A stretch of 64,000 nucleotides of DNA from Bretschneidera sinensis (lineage: Eukaryota; Streptophyta; Magnoliopsida; Brassicales; Akaniaceae). The DNA lies in contig CM043698.1 of NCBI GenBank assembly GCA_023935145.1, positions 146,995,625 to 147,059,624 of the forward strand, read 5' to 3'. The first letter of the stretch is position 1; every line of letters starts with the position of its first letter. Made by a program: the position numbers and the translations under genes. Below, one piece after another: positions 1-11,229 of the stretch. Under the pieces are notes generated by a model that was not told the origin of the DNA, searched no databases, and saw only the letters and a program-made list of their open reading frames with translations.

Positions 1-637
1 ACCTGTAGATATAAGAGAATTAAATTTATTACAAATCAATAGTTTATGCAGGCAAATAAATTTAATACAAAATAAACAAGCTCATATAAACTTTCTCAAA
101 GAAGAAATAAATTATCAAAAAATAGAACAACAACTTAAACAACCTTAAATTCAATCTCAGAAAACAGAATTGGAAGAATTATTCAAAAAAAAAAAATATG
201 TGCTGACCTCCCTAATGCTTTTTGGGAATAAAGAAATCACATAGTCTCTTTACCATATGAGCCAGATTTTGATGAGAAAAATATTTCATCCAAATCTCGA
301 CCTATACAGATGAATCAAGAATTATTGAATTATTGCCAAGAAGAAATAAAAGTTTTATTAAATAAAAAATTAATTAGACCAGGCAAGTCTCCTTGGAGCT
401 GTTCTGCATTTTATGTTCAAAAACAAGCTGAGTTAGAAAGAGGAGCTCCCAGACTAGTCATTAATTATAAACTTTTAAACAAAGTTTTGCAATGGATTAG
501 ATATCCCATACCTAATAAAAAATATCTTCTCAATGGATTACATGACTCTACTATTTTCTCAAAATTTGATTTAAAATCAGGATTTTGGCAAATTCAGATA
601 AATGAAGCAGATAAATATAAGACTGCTTTTAATGTCC
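1..637 (+). pseudogene. Endogenous caulimovirid polyprotein, 5' part of reverse transcriptase
   Basis: This is the spacer and first half of the reverse transcriptase of an integrated plant pararetrovirus (family Caulimoviridae). The conserved block from about 220 to 637 holds the family hallmarks PRLVINYK, the WIRYPIPNKK segment and KFDLKSGFWQIQI (palm motif A, catalytic Asp). The best open stretch is 310-657. Upstream, the same frame carries stops near 147 and 228. Reading is cut at 637 by LTR element E1, and the second half of the domain resumes at 6107. The gene is dead. The motif wording resembles endogenous florendovirus-like sequences more than banana badnaviruses, but genus is inference. 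Confidence 0.85.
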
Positions 638-1265
638 TGATTACGCCCAAAGAGTAACGCAGTAGTTGTAGCATAGCTTTGGGGTGTCGATTCCACAGGG
701 AAACAAATTAACTACAAAAGAAGGTGTGAACCTTAACATAAACGATAAAAGATTAAATGAAAGAATATGAGTTTTTGATAGTGAAAGAGTTGTGTAAATA
801 TTTGAATAATATAATGGAGAAATATAAAAAGGTTTCAGGAATCCTCCCTGGGTTTGTTGCCTTATTCCAATCTTGATTCAACTGTTTTTATCTCAATTGC
901 AAGTTTCACATCCCAAACAGTCAATCAGCAAATATTCAATTAAGCACAAGTAAACCCTAATGTAATTATTATGAAATACTCTTCACTTTCAAGCACACAT
1001 GACCTAACTTATAGATTATTAAGAAACGACAATATATCATAATGACAATACTGCAGTAATGGACAAATCTATAAGAGAAATCTACCAGACTCAATCACAC
1101 CTCAACAACATCACATAAGAAGAGCATGACTAGACTTATATGGGGGAGGAAGATGCAATCACCGGACTAAGGGAAAATCTTCTAATTAGATTAAATAATA
1201 AATCATAACAATGTTTAATGATAATAATTCAAACCTACAACTGAATCAATAAAGCAAAATAAGAA
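638..1265 (-). repeat. E1 3' LTR, truncated (left copy)
   Basis: It begins TGATTACGCCCAAAGAG and matches 4620-5250 almost base for base (for example the block 'gtcgattccacagggaaac' in both). Similarity stops near 1265, while the other LTR continues about 850 bp further. In element orientation the missing portion is U3 plus the polypurine tract, so a deletion probably removed the 5' part of this LTR and the adjacent internal DNA. Confidence 0.75.
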
Positions 1266-2613
1266 TATAATAAATTGTGTGACATCAATCACAAAAACAA
1301 GTTCCATAGGCTCACTTTTTAAATTACTCTCCACTATTATAGAAAAATCACACTACATTAGATCAATAGGTCTTTAATAAGCTTGTAATGTTAGGCTAAG
1401 GTAAAGATTAAGAAAGAACGGGGAGGATTCACAAGTAAAAGAACTCAATCTCTTAGCCTTAAATACATCCACTTGAAGCATTTGATAACCTTTACTTCAA
1501 CTCATAACTCTTTCAACCATTTTTTATAAGAGCATATTTCTCAATAAATCACCACTTTTCTTTTCTTTTCTTCTTTCTTTGCCATAATTCACTTCTTTTT
1601 TTTTTCTTTTCTTTTGTATTTTGGCATAAGACCATTCACCACCCTTTTCATTTTTTTTCTTTTCTTTTCTTTTCCACGACCCCAACTTATCTCCTTTAAT
1701 GTACTTGGGTTGTGGTAGTGATATTTTTTCATATTTCAATCCTTTCTACTTTTAAGTGCTTCTCAACAAATGTGTATAACTAAATTTTTTTTTAAAAGAA
1801 AGGTAAGGATAAAATATTTTTAGGCTCATAAGGGTAAGTAAATGGGTTTCTGAAAGAATTAAGGCTCAATTTCTTTTTCAAGAAAAATGCTCAAACAGGT
1901 GACTAGTCATAAATATAGCAAGGATAAGTTTGAAAGGCTCAAATGGTCCAAAAATGGCCTATATCATATCCTAAGTAATGTGCATTCTAGGAATTCGCCT
2001 CAAGTGATTATCAAATAAGTTCTAGAGCTTGTCGAGACCGCAAAAGTATTTACAAAGTAATCACACATAAAACTTCTCTAAATGTTTTAGACTAATCATA
2101 CAATCTTACCGCAAACTAGAGTCTCAAACCAAATGAAGATTGACACTTAAATTATTCTCAAACTGAAGCAAGATTTAACTTCTTCTAAATACTATATGTT
2201 ATCTTAATTAAGCTCATATCATTGACATATGAATTAACTCAAAGACTAACACCAAGCATGCTAAAAACAAACAAAACAAAAGGGAAAATGACACCAATCA
2301 GTTCAATGGTATGCAATAAGAAATGTGTTTCCTCCACCCCCAACTTAAGATAAGCATTGTCCTCAATGTAAAAGCAAAAATTAAGGAAACTCTCTTTTTA
2401 ACCTAAGGTGCGTGGAGCTGAAAATTGTGCACGACCAATTGAACCGATGCACATGTTTGTCCTTGAAAAAGAAATACAAAAGTGAAACTGGAAAACAACC
2501 AAATAATAATAATAAACAAGAAAAAAAAGAAATATGAAAAAAATAAAAATAAAAGGATACGTTGTGAGTTACCTCCCATGAGCGCTAAGTTTTATGTCTT
2601 TAGCCAGATGCTC
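1266..2613 (-). other. E1 non-coding internal region
   Basis: No gene seen. At 1545-1690 there is a long pyrimidine-rich run on + (purine-rich on the element strand), which creates a spurious Lys/Glu-rich ORF. Around 2333-2354 the element strand reads CTTAAGTTGGGGGTGG, a G-rich tract of the kind found downstream of coding DNA in Athila/Tat elements. It could be a polypurine tract, but no intact U3 follows it. Confidence 0.5.
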
Positions 2614-2930
2614 TTATTCCCTCCTAGAAAAACATAGGTTGAATGCACCAGCCACTGCTTCATTGCCAAATTCGATGCTTGTATGCTTTTGAGAGGCCTT
2701 AAGGATGTTATCAGTAACATCTGCAGATTCTGGCTCGATATATGCTCTTGTGAAGCCATGGGTGAGGGTGGACTCCAATGGATTAAGGTGCTGGACCTTT
2801 TCCATGAATGAGTCAATCATGTATACTTGGTGGGTTTCGTCCACATCCTCTGATTTTTTCGTTGTTGGGATGTGTAAGGACTTACCACTTAGTGTCTCAA
2901 GGACATTTAGCTCCTTCAAATTTTTTTTTG
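2614..2930 (-). pseudogene. E1 pre-RT spacer remnant
   Basis: An open stretch of about 100 codons with the pattern (SFMEKVQHLNPLESTLTHGF) that in Athila-like polyproteins lies between protease and reverse transcriptase. Here it sits just downstream of gag with no recognisable protease between, and no RT follows. Assignment is by resemblance and is tentative. Confidence 0.45.
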
Positions 2931-3230
2931 TGCTAGGTGTTGACCATGGGATGTGGACTGAGCTTGGGAAGGGAGCCTACCTCGCTCAGTCACACTCAAG
3001 TAGCTCATCTACTTGGGCACTTGGCTCTTTATCTCTTTATTTTCTTCAACAGCATGCTTAATTAAAGATTCAAGTCTTTGATTAGTCTTACCCTGTGCCT
3101 CAATAAAAGCATGTAAAGTGTCTTCTAAAGAACTCCTAGAAGACACAGGTGCATGATATGGTTCAAGATATGGTGCAGGGGGTTGTACAAGCTGCTAGTT
3201 TTCATACTTCCAGTTGAAATTGGGGTGATT

Positions 3231-4364
3231 TCACCATCCCGGATTATAAGTATCAGAGAAGGGTGTCAAAGGCTTCTTGTACATACCTAAGGCATTACAT
3301 TGTTCCTTATACATCCCTCTCATCTCAGCAAATGTGGGACACTCTTGGGCGAGATGATCTACCCCTCCACACACAAAACATGGTTCAAAAGATTTTGCAT
3401 GATTAGCTACGTGTGTTGGCTTTAAGCTCTTAGTCTTTAACACCTTTATTTCCCTAGTGAGCATCTCGACCTTGGCCTTAAGGTTATCCTCTTCCTTAAG
3501 ATGATAAATTCCACCACCATTTGGGTTCCCTATAGGTCGTGACCTATTTGTGCTTTCAGTAGCACTAGTTCCAGTCCAAGTGTGAGCTTTTTCAGCAAGC
3601 TCATTGAGGTACTTTATGGCCTCATCAGGATCCTTCTCCAAGAACTCACCATTACACATCATCTCTACAAATTGGCGCACTCTATATGTAAGTCCCTCAT
3701 AAAAATAGCTCACCAAACACCAACTCTCATACCCATGGTGAGGGTACATACTCAACAACTCCTTAAATCTCTCCCAAGACTGATACAAAGTCTCGATGTC
3801 CTTTTGTGCAAAGGTGGAGATTTGTCTTTTTAAAGCATTGGTCTTATGTTGGGGAAAGTATTTATTAAAGAAAATTTGAGTCATCTCGGTCCACGACCCA
3901 ATAGATCGTGGTCTTAGTGAGTATAGCCAACTCTTAGCTCTATCCTTCAAAGCAAAAGGAAAGAACTTAAGTCTCACAATGTCATCGGTTTAATCTTGAC
4001 TATGAAAAGTCGCAACTACTTCCTCAAACTCTCTAATGTGCACATATGGGTTTTCACTATCTAAGCCATGAAATGTAGGGAGTAACTATATCATCCCTAT
4101 TTTAAACTCTAGTTGGCGAGTATTGGCTGGAAACATGATGCATGATGGTGTGGCTGTGCGTGTAGGATGGAGGTAATCCTGAAGTGTCCTAGCAACATTC
4201 TCATTAGGGTTATCGTCTATGTTAACAAAATCCTCTAAATTCTTATATGGGGGTGCACTATGGTTTGATCTAAATGAGGTTTCACTAACGGACATGGAAG
4301 GAGAGGGTAATTCTAGTTCGGGTCCTCTAATGAATCTACCTCGCAAATCTCTCGGTCTAAGCAT
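3231..4364 (-). pseudogene. E1 gag (capsid/nucleocapsid), frameshifted
   Basis: Retrotransposon Gag protein, which would form the cytoplasmic virus-like particle and bind element RNA. The N-terminal part (4086-4364, MLRPRDLRGRF start) is separated by stops and a frame change near 3980-4085 from the main 248-codon part (3231-3977). The latter carries the retrotransposon gag core (DRAKSWLYSL, FFNKYFPQHKT, ETLYQSWERFKELL) and a CCHC zinc knuckle, CFVCGGVDHLAQEC, near its C-terminus. Sequence continuing below 3231 has more stops. The primer site and 5' LTR lie directly upstream on the element strand. Confidence 0.85.
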
Positions 4365-4597
4365 GCACCAAATGAATCAGAGAGGAAATAAATAAAACAA
4401 AAAATCAAAACTTAGAAAAAAGAACAATAATAAAAAAACACTATAAAAAGAAAGAAGGAAAGAAAAAAAAAATAATGCAGCAAGCTAAGAGAAGGAACAA
4501 AGTTACCGCCTTTACAGTTGCTGAAAAGAAAAACTATTTACAGTTCTTCTACCGTCATGTTAAAAGTTGACAATCTTCCTTGTGCTTAAGCGCATTT

Positions 4598-4614
4598 CCC
4601 CGGCAACGGTGCCA
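4598..4614 (-). promoter_or_regulatory. E1 primer-binding site (tRNA-Asp type)
   Basis: The element strand reads TGGCACCGTTGCCGGGG, complementary to the 3' end of plant tRNA-Asp except one base (the usual form has TGGCGCC). It lies 5 nt downstream of the LTR end, as expected for a minus-strand primer site. Confidence 0.8.
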
Positions 4615-4619
4615 AAATT

Positions 4620-6106
4620 TGATTACACTCAAAGAGTAACGCGGTAGTTGTAGCACAGCTTTGGGGTGTCGATTCCACAGGGAAACAAATTAACTAAAAC
4701 GAAGGTGTGAACCTTAACACAAACGATAAAAGATTAAATGGAAAAATATGAGTTTTTGATAGTGAAAGAGTTGTGTAAATATTTGAATAATATAATGGAG
4801 AAATATAACAAGGTTTCGGGAATCCTCCCTAGGTTGGTTGCCTTATTCCAATCTTGACTCAGTTGTTTTTATCTCGATTGCAAGTTTCACATCCCAAACA
4901 GACAATCGGTAAATATTCAATTAAGCACAAGTAAATCCTAATGTAATTGTTATGAAATACTCTTTACTTTCAAGCACACATGACCTAACTTATAGATTAT
5001 CAAGAAACGATAATACATCAAAATGACAATACTGCAGTAATGGACAAATCTATAAGAGAAATCTACCAGACTCAATCACACCTCAACAACATCACATAAG
5101 AAGAGCATGACTAGACTTATATAGGGGAGGAAGATGCAATCATCGGATTAGGAAAATCTTCTAATTAGATTAAATAATAAATCATAACAACGTTTAATGA
5201 TAATAATTCAAAACTATAACTGAATCAATAAAGAAAAATAAGAGCAACTACACCTAAGGATTTATCCTTTTGCCTTGCTCGGAGATTAGTTGGCCATGGG
5301 GCTCATGCTTCCTTGAGCTGCCTCCGGCCTCTCGATGATCTCCCCCTTGGTAGCAAAGCTTCGAAGATTTCTCAGTTGGCCCTCCAAAAGTTCACTGGTT
5401 TCCTCCTAAAGGCCCTCTGGATCTGATCCCCGATGATTCTCAAACATGAAGTGGAGTGGGGCTTTTATAGGGAAACTCTTGGAGTGCTATGTGTTTTCTA
5501 TCCGATGTGGGATACTGCCCGAGTGCGCTCGATCGCAGCTTGGTGCGCTCGATCATAGCTTAGTGCACTATGGTGCACTGCAAGGTATTTCTGACCGATG
5601 TGGGATGTCACGAGGGTGCACTTGCGTTCGATCGCAAGTCTGGTGCGCTCGAGCGCACTAGGCATCTTCCAGCTTGACCTTCGTCTACTAAAACTTACAT
5701 AACTTTCTCTAGAAAAATCATTTTTATGAGCCGTAAAATTCTCCAGAAAATAGACTTCCGGATCTTTCTAAGAATATATGACTCATCTCCTGGTTCTTCT
5801 TGCATCAATACAGTTTAATTTGCAAAAATGATTGATCTATACAGGCAATTCTGGCAATTTAATGAAACTCATTTTCAAGTGCTTGTGAACCTTCACTCTG
5901 GTGTTCATCGAGTCATTGTGCTTCAAGCAATGATGGCTTTTCCATCTTTTTTGAACTTAAAGTACCTGAAAATGCATTGAAATAGATCAATGATCCAAGA
6001 ATGACACTTTAGAGTTGTTAAGATATAAAAATGCAATTCAAACCTAGATCAACCCTAAAATGCTAACAATTAAGTACTGTAAAGATGCATTTTATGACTC
6101 TCATCA
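4620..6106 (-). repeat. E1 5' LTR (right copy, complete)
   Basis: 1,487 bp bounded by TG (4620) and CA (6105-6106) on the + strand. The outer end is fixed by the target duplication and by resumption of the viral RT. The segment 5677-5890 (from 'cttcgtctactaaaactt' to the 'ggcaatttaatgaaactc' block) is closely related to the LTR of E2 (53540-53910), so E1 and E2 belong to one family. A short ORF at 5446-5661 inside it is not meaningful. Confidence 0.8.
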
Positions 6107-7067
6107 TGCCCCATTTGGCCATTATGAGTGGAATGTTATGCACTTTGGGCTTAAAAATGCTCCTTCTGAATTTCAGAACATCATTAATGATATTTTTAAT
6201 GATTATTCTAAATTCACCATTACCTATATCGATGATATATTAATATTCTCAAAATCTATAGATCAACATTTCAAGCATTTAAAAACGTTTTTCCAAATCA
6301 TCAAAAATAATAATATAGTATTATCTGCCACAAAAATGAAATTGTTTCAAACTAGAGTAAGATTTTTAGGATATCTTATATTTCAAGGAACTATCAAACC
6401 AATAGATAGATCCATTGAATTTGCAAACAAATTTCCTGATGAAATAAAAGACAAAACACAGTTACAAAGGTTCCTTGGTTATTTAAATTATATTGCTGAT
6501 TATTTTCCACACCTTTGTCAAATTTGCAAGCCTTTGTATAAAAGACTTTGCAAAAATCTTGTTCCATGGTCTCAACAACATACAGATGTTGTCAAACTCC
6601 TTAAGTCAAAAGTATTAAGTCTTCCTTGTCTAGGAATTCTTCATTCAGATGCAAAGGTCATTGTTCAAATTGATGCCTCAGATATAGGCTATGGAGGCAT
6701 TCTCAAACGGATTCTTTCCCAAAAAACCAATGAGCAAATTGTCAGGTTTCATTTCGGTATATGGCTTGGTGCTCAAAAAAATTATTCAACTATCAAAAAG
6801 GAAATTTTAGTAATTGTTTTATGTATTTCAAAATTTCAAGATGATTTATACAACAAAACTTTTTAATTAAAAGTTGATTGTAAATCAGCAAAAGAAATTT
6901 TACAAAAAGATGTTCAAAATCTTGTTTCAAAACAAATATTTGCCAGATGGCAAGCAATACTGAGTGCATTCGATTTTGATATCGAGTATATAAAGGGAGA
7001 GTATAATTTCGTGCCTGACTTCCTCACACAGGAATTTTTGCAGGAATCAAACACAAGAAAAGCATGA
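6107..7067 (+). pseudogene. Caulimovirid reverse transcriptase 3' part and RNase H
   Basis: Continuation of the RT broken at 637. It shows the MHFGLKNAPSEFQ segment, the YIDDIL catalytic motif (canonical YXDD, near residues 56-61 of the open stretch from 6060), the FLGY block, then an RNase H start (QIDASDIGYGGIL). A TAA at 6864-6866 interrupts RNase H, after which the frame continues to a natural-looking stop TGA at 7065-7067. That stop overlaps the next start codon as ATGA (7064-7067), the tight overlap typical of translationally coupled pararetrovirus ORFs. Decayed, no longer functional. Confidence 0.85.
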
Positions 7068-8482
7068 GTTCATTCAATCAAAAAGGAAAGCAAAAGGTGC
7101 CTCCACCTTCACCAAAACCCCAAAGCCTCAATGACTATGCCACAAAAATCCAAATCCCAAGTCATCATCCTATTCCAATATAACCAAAAACCCCTCAGCA
7201 ATCAAATAAATTTACATCACTGGGAAAAATCCAAAATCTATCTGAATTCCCAAATTTAACCTCCGAGTCATATGCCCAAACACTTTCCTAAACACCTTCC
7301 TCCTTTCAAACCTATATCCCAAAAACCAGTCAATACATTCAAAAACCATAACAAGAATATATCCGATGCACCAGCCTAGACAAACCCACAAATGATCTCA
7401 ATTTTATTACTAAGTATCTTTATACTAACAAAATTTTTCACGCAGGTTTTCATTATATTCCAGAAGATCCAAAAAAGACCCAAAAATTCTATGAACTTGT
7501 AATGGTTGATACCAAATCAATGGAAATCACCCATACGATAGACCCAACAGATCCCAATATTATTACTTATTCAAAATGCAAAATCCTTCGTATCATATCC
7601 CCAGACAAAATCGATGATCATTATAAACCCAAAACCTTTTTCGTCCCATTCGTGCCTCCCACATATAATTATTATGATTATCAAAAAGCATGGTATAATG
7701 TATTCTTCATCTGACCCAAATCTCATTCCTAGTTTATTTTCTTTGACAAAAAGTTTTTTATCAATCTTCCAATATGGATGTTTGAGTGGTGGTTTTCTTT
7801 TGGGAGTGACTCATCTATTCTTCCTCCCCCTATTAAAGAATCATTAACCTATTTCAAACACAACACCAATACTGAAAAAACTTATTCTCATGAGATGCTT
7901 TTTTATATCATTTTTTCCATTCCTTGGATCTTAGGATTATGTTATAACTGAAACTTCTTGGGATTATCTTGCCATAAATTGAGTTTTCAAAGTCAAATGG
8001 TGGGCAAAATATGATTGCTCATTTGCTAGCATTGATGTTATCAAAAATTGGTTTTTTTTTTTATAATCCCCAATACTCCAAATATCTTGAAGCACCATCC
8101 CCTCCATCAGAATCTAGCAAATTGACCAAACAAGAAAAGAAAAAGAAATTATTAGAGGAACTGTCTCTGCTATCAGACAGCGATGATAAAAGTACTCAGA
8201 CTCCAGATGATCAATCCAAGTCACCCTATAAGGATGCACAAGACCCTTATGATGCATTTGATCTATCATAAGGTTTCACCAGGCAAAAGAAGACCGACAA
8301 ATCTAAAAAACCAAAAGCAGATTCCAAACACATCAAAAAGCAAAAGCAAGAAAAAGCCAAAAGGAAAAAGAAAAATCGACAAGCAGAAGATGCTCGTCAA
8401 AAAGCAAAAAAACAGATTTCAGACACGTCAAAAGCAAAAGCAGAAGAAGCCAAAAGCCAAAAAGAAGACCAAAATCAAATAA
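7064..8482 (+). pseudogene. Caulimovirid second ORF (function unknown), decayed
   Basis: The ORF downstream of the polyprotein starts at ATG 7064. Stops occur near 7180, 7290 and 7350, and frame changes after 7714. The best block is 7502-7714 (KFYELVMVDT... YSKCKILRIISPDK ... YDYQKAWYNVFF), a conserved region in endogenous plant caulimovirid second ORFs. The tail 8183-8482 is extremely Lys/Gln-rich, possibly a nucleic-acid-binding C-terminus or just a shadow frame of the acidic stretch 8011-8271. The product's role is not known to me. Confidence 0.65.
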
Positions 8483-8552
8483 TTCACGGATTCAATTCTC
8501 TCTAAAGTCCACATACTCGGATTCGAAGATGGTTGAAGTCCGCAAACAAGAG

Positions 8553-8561
8553 TCTATAAAT
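8553..8561 (+). promoter_or_regulatory. Candidate caulimovirid promoter TATA box
   Basis: TCTATAAAT lies in the intergenic region after the second ORF and 214 nt upstream of the primer-binding site, where pararetroviral pregenomic RNA promoters are located. Assigned by position and motif only. Confidence 0.5.
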
Positions 8562-8774
8562 GTTTGTATTTTCAATATAATGGGTACAATATGTCTTGAG
8601 AGCGTTTTACTTTGTTTCTGAAAGCAACCACTTCCCTCTTGGCACTGTAAGCCTCTTACTCTATTCAAAATTATATTTGTATTTCGAATTGATATTTATC
8701 AACATATATTAAATCTATTTCAAAATATTACTTGGGTGTTTTCATGTATTGCTTTATATGATCCTGTTTACATT

Positions 8775-8786
8775 TGGTATCAGAGC
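8775..8786 (+). promoter_or_regulatory. Caulimovirid tRNA-Met primer-binding site
   Basis: TGGTATCAGAGC is the exact complement of the 3' end of plant initiator tRNA-Met, used as the reverse-transcription primer and conventional genome origin in Caulimoviridae. It lies between the promoter region and the movement-protein start. Confidence 0.85.
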
Positions 8787-9004
8787 CATGTTTGCGTTTC
8801 TCTAGATACTCTGGTCATCTTCTTTATATGTTTATATCGCTTTTTTCCAACTGTTCTGTTGTGTCTGCTTTTTGGTAAAGCTGTTGGTCAGCCCTTGTTA
8901 TACTGTTGGTAAATCCATTCCAAGATGTTCCCAGTAGGTGGTCCAAGTAGGAAACATTCCTTGTAGAACAGCTTTTTTTAAAGCTTTATTAACATATACA
9001 TTTC

Positions 9005-9436
9005 ATGAATAGATTAATTAGGAGACACGGGCAGGGTGATGATTCATCTGTGTCCGGATCAAATACATCATCTCCTCTAAGATAAGATGATCAATTAGAT
9101 CATACTCCCAAAGACCCCAATAATGCTATAAACAATCAAGAAATCAAGATTGCCAAGATCGAGCAAGATCTGCTCAATTGGCATATACCCAAACAAAATA
9201 TAAATAGAATATATCAAATAGGAACTTTTGATTTTAAATCTGATTATTCAATTAAAACTACGGAACAAACCTATTCTATCAATAGAGAAAATGAAAGTGT
9301 TAAATTACTTTCATTACCTTCAATACAAAAACATAAGCAATAAGGTTTTAGATATTTGCATCTAGGATTAGTACAAATAGCTATCAAACCTTTACATCGT
9401 TTAGGTATTGATACACCTATATTAATGATTTTAAGG
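9005..9436 (+). pseudogene. Caulimovirid polyprotein start with movement-protein domain
   Basis: Start of the first viral ORF, about 220 nt after the primer site. After a poor N-terminus with a TAA near 9080, the frame shows a movement-protein pattern (YQIGTFDF..., FRYLHLGLVQIAIKPLHRLG, DTPILMILRDAR) like the cell-to-cell movement domain of caulimovirids. A TAA near 9342 interrupts it. The domain ends abruptly about 9436-9448 at gypsy element G1, and the rest of the polyprotein is absent. Confidence 0.7.
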
Positions 9437-9865
9437 GATGCTAGGCACCTTGACGCCGGGTAGAATAGCGATGCAGGCTAGTTGAACAGATATCTTACAG
9501 GGAGAAACACAAGAAAAAACCCTAAAAAAACACAGAGAAACAGCTCTGAGGTTTTATTAAAATTTATGCAAATACCAATAATAATATTTCCGTTCGTGGC
9601 CTCTTTATTTATAAGGCCAAAGGTAAAAAAGGCAAAAATCCCCGAAAACATAAATTTGGAAAAAAATTATGGAAAATACTAATTCTGAAAGGAAATCAAA
9701 AACGAAAAGTTTCCTAAAAACTAAAAACTGTAAAATTGAAGGCCTAAACGTCGTTTTTTGGCTTAAAAACGACGACGCTGGGAAATTCTAAGTTTTGCCC
9801 GGAAGCTCGTTTCCAATTAAACTAGGGTCTCCGGGACCCGATCCGAGCCCGTGGTCCGCTAAACG
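9437..9865 (-). repeat. G1 candidate 3' LTR
   Basis: Non-coding DNA between the viral break and the end of the G1 integrase frame. On the element strand it has a TATA-like CCTTATAAATAAAG (near 9606-9619). No second LTR copy exists here to verify the ends, so the boundaries are approximate. Confidence 0.35.
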
Positions 9866-11167
9866 ATGCAAACCGGTCTAGGTAGCCCACTTGCTATCTT
9901 TGCACTGATTGCCAACTCAAGGTATCTCAGTGCCAATAAAGTGCTATCTGACAACTCAGCATCATCTTACTCGGATCCTCCTGCATCAGTCACCCCGGGT
10001 TGGAAAGAACTCGTTCTCGAGTTCACAATAGCCTCATCGAAATCCCCAAAACAAGGACTCAGGTGTTTCACATTAAAGACATTAGAAGTCCTCAAATGAC
10101 TGGGGAGGCTTAATCTGTAGGTGTTATCATTGATCTTCTATAGGATCTCACACGGTCCAATCTTTCGCTCCTTAAGCTTATTATACTCTCCCACGGGAAA
10201 ACGATCACGAGTTAATACTACCCAAACAAAATCACCAACATCAAAAAGTACCTGACAATGATGACTGTCGCTCTGAGCCTTGTACTTGGTATTACTCTCG
10301 TGAATGGCTAGTTTCACCTGCTCATGGATACCCCGAAGATATTCTGCCATCTCATCTACCTTGTGATTTAAACGACCTACACGTGGAATAGGGGCTAAGT
10401 CAAGCACCCTGGATGGATTCTGACTATAGACAATCTCAAATGAGCTCAGTCTCGTGGTGCTATTCTTGAACCTATTATAGGCCAATTCTGCTTGAGGTAA
10501 TGCCAGATTTCACTGCTTTGGTTTAGTTCCTGCCAAGCTCCTCAAAAGGTTTCCCAAACTCCGGTTCATCACTTCGGTTTGACCATCCGTCTGAGGATGG
10601 TAAGTGCTGCTAAAATTCAACTTTGTCCCCAGCTTCTCCCATAAGCTCTTGCAGAACTGAATCATGAACTTGGTGTCACGATCTGAAGTGATGGATCAAG
10701 GAACACCATGTAAACGCACAATCTCCTTGAAGTAAAGATGAGCGATCCGGGTAGCATCCATTATCTTCCTGCAAGGTATGAAATGGGCCATCTTGGAAAA
10801 TCTTGCAACCACCACAAAAATAGAATCCAAGCCCCGTTGGGTACGGGGTAAGCCCAACACAAAGTCCATACTGACATCAAACCAAGGGGCTTTAGGCACA
10901 GGTAAAGGTGTGTACAGGCCCGCATTAGTGAGAACTCCCTTGGACCACTGACACACATAACAATGCTTCACATGATGAGCCAAGTCACTGGTCAATTTGG
11001 GCCAACAATAATTAGAAGAGATCAAGGCCAACGTCTTATCTTGCCCAAAGTGAAACTCATTATGAAGTTCACTAATAATTTGCTGCCTTAGTGAACAATT
11101 CTGAAGGCACAACTGTAATCCACGAAACAGATAACCATTATGCAAAATAAAATCATGTTGTTGACCA
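9866..11167 (-). pseudogene. G1 integrase with C-terminal domain
   Basis: Integrase inserts the cDNA copy into host chromatin. The zinc-binding region is at 10950-11145 (HNEFH and HCYVC pairs). The catalytic core starts DVSMDFVLGLPRTQRG, but the normally conserved VDRFSK is VARFSK here. A stop follows GVP near 10693, after which the SDRDTKF part is readable in the same frame. The C-terminal segment (10138-10485) has VGDFVWVVLTRDRFP and GPCEIL, a GPY/F-like or chromodomain-adjacent region, and the frame runs on past NVKHLSPCF to about 9866. Nonfunctional. Confidence 0.8.
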
Positions 11168-11229
11168 TTAGTTACCTCCTAAATTATCTTCACGAAGGAA
11201 GGATCTGCAACATACATATCCGAGAAAAC

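Larger units (their letters stand above)
638..6106 (-). mobile_element. E1: Athila/Tat-like Ty3/gypsy LTR element, non-autonomous
   Basis: Reverse-strand LTR retrotransposon inserted in the caulimovirid RT. Flanks are TGTCC (633-637) and TGCCC (6107-6111), a 5-bp target duplication with one later change; the viral reading frame resumes exactly after it. In element order it has a 5' LTR (4620-6106), a primer site matching plant tRNA-Asp, gag (to 3231), a pre-RT spacer remnant (about 2614-2919), a long non-coding 3' part and a shortened 3' LTR (638 to about 1265). I see no protease, RT, RNase H or integrase, so it could not move by itself. Family assignment rests on the tRNA-Asp-type primer site and the gag sequence type. 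Confidence 0.85.

Noticed and set aside
1524..1739. Lys/Glu-rich 71-codon ORF on the reverse strand
   Set aside because: It is the translation of a pyrimidine/purine-rich tract in the non-coding part of E1; no domain.
8183..8482. Lys-rich nuclear protein-like ORF
   Set aside because: Overlaps the decayed viral second ORF in another frame; most likely its disrupted C-terminus, not a separate gene.
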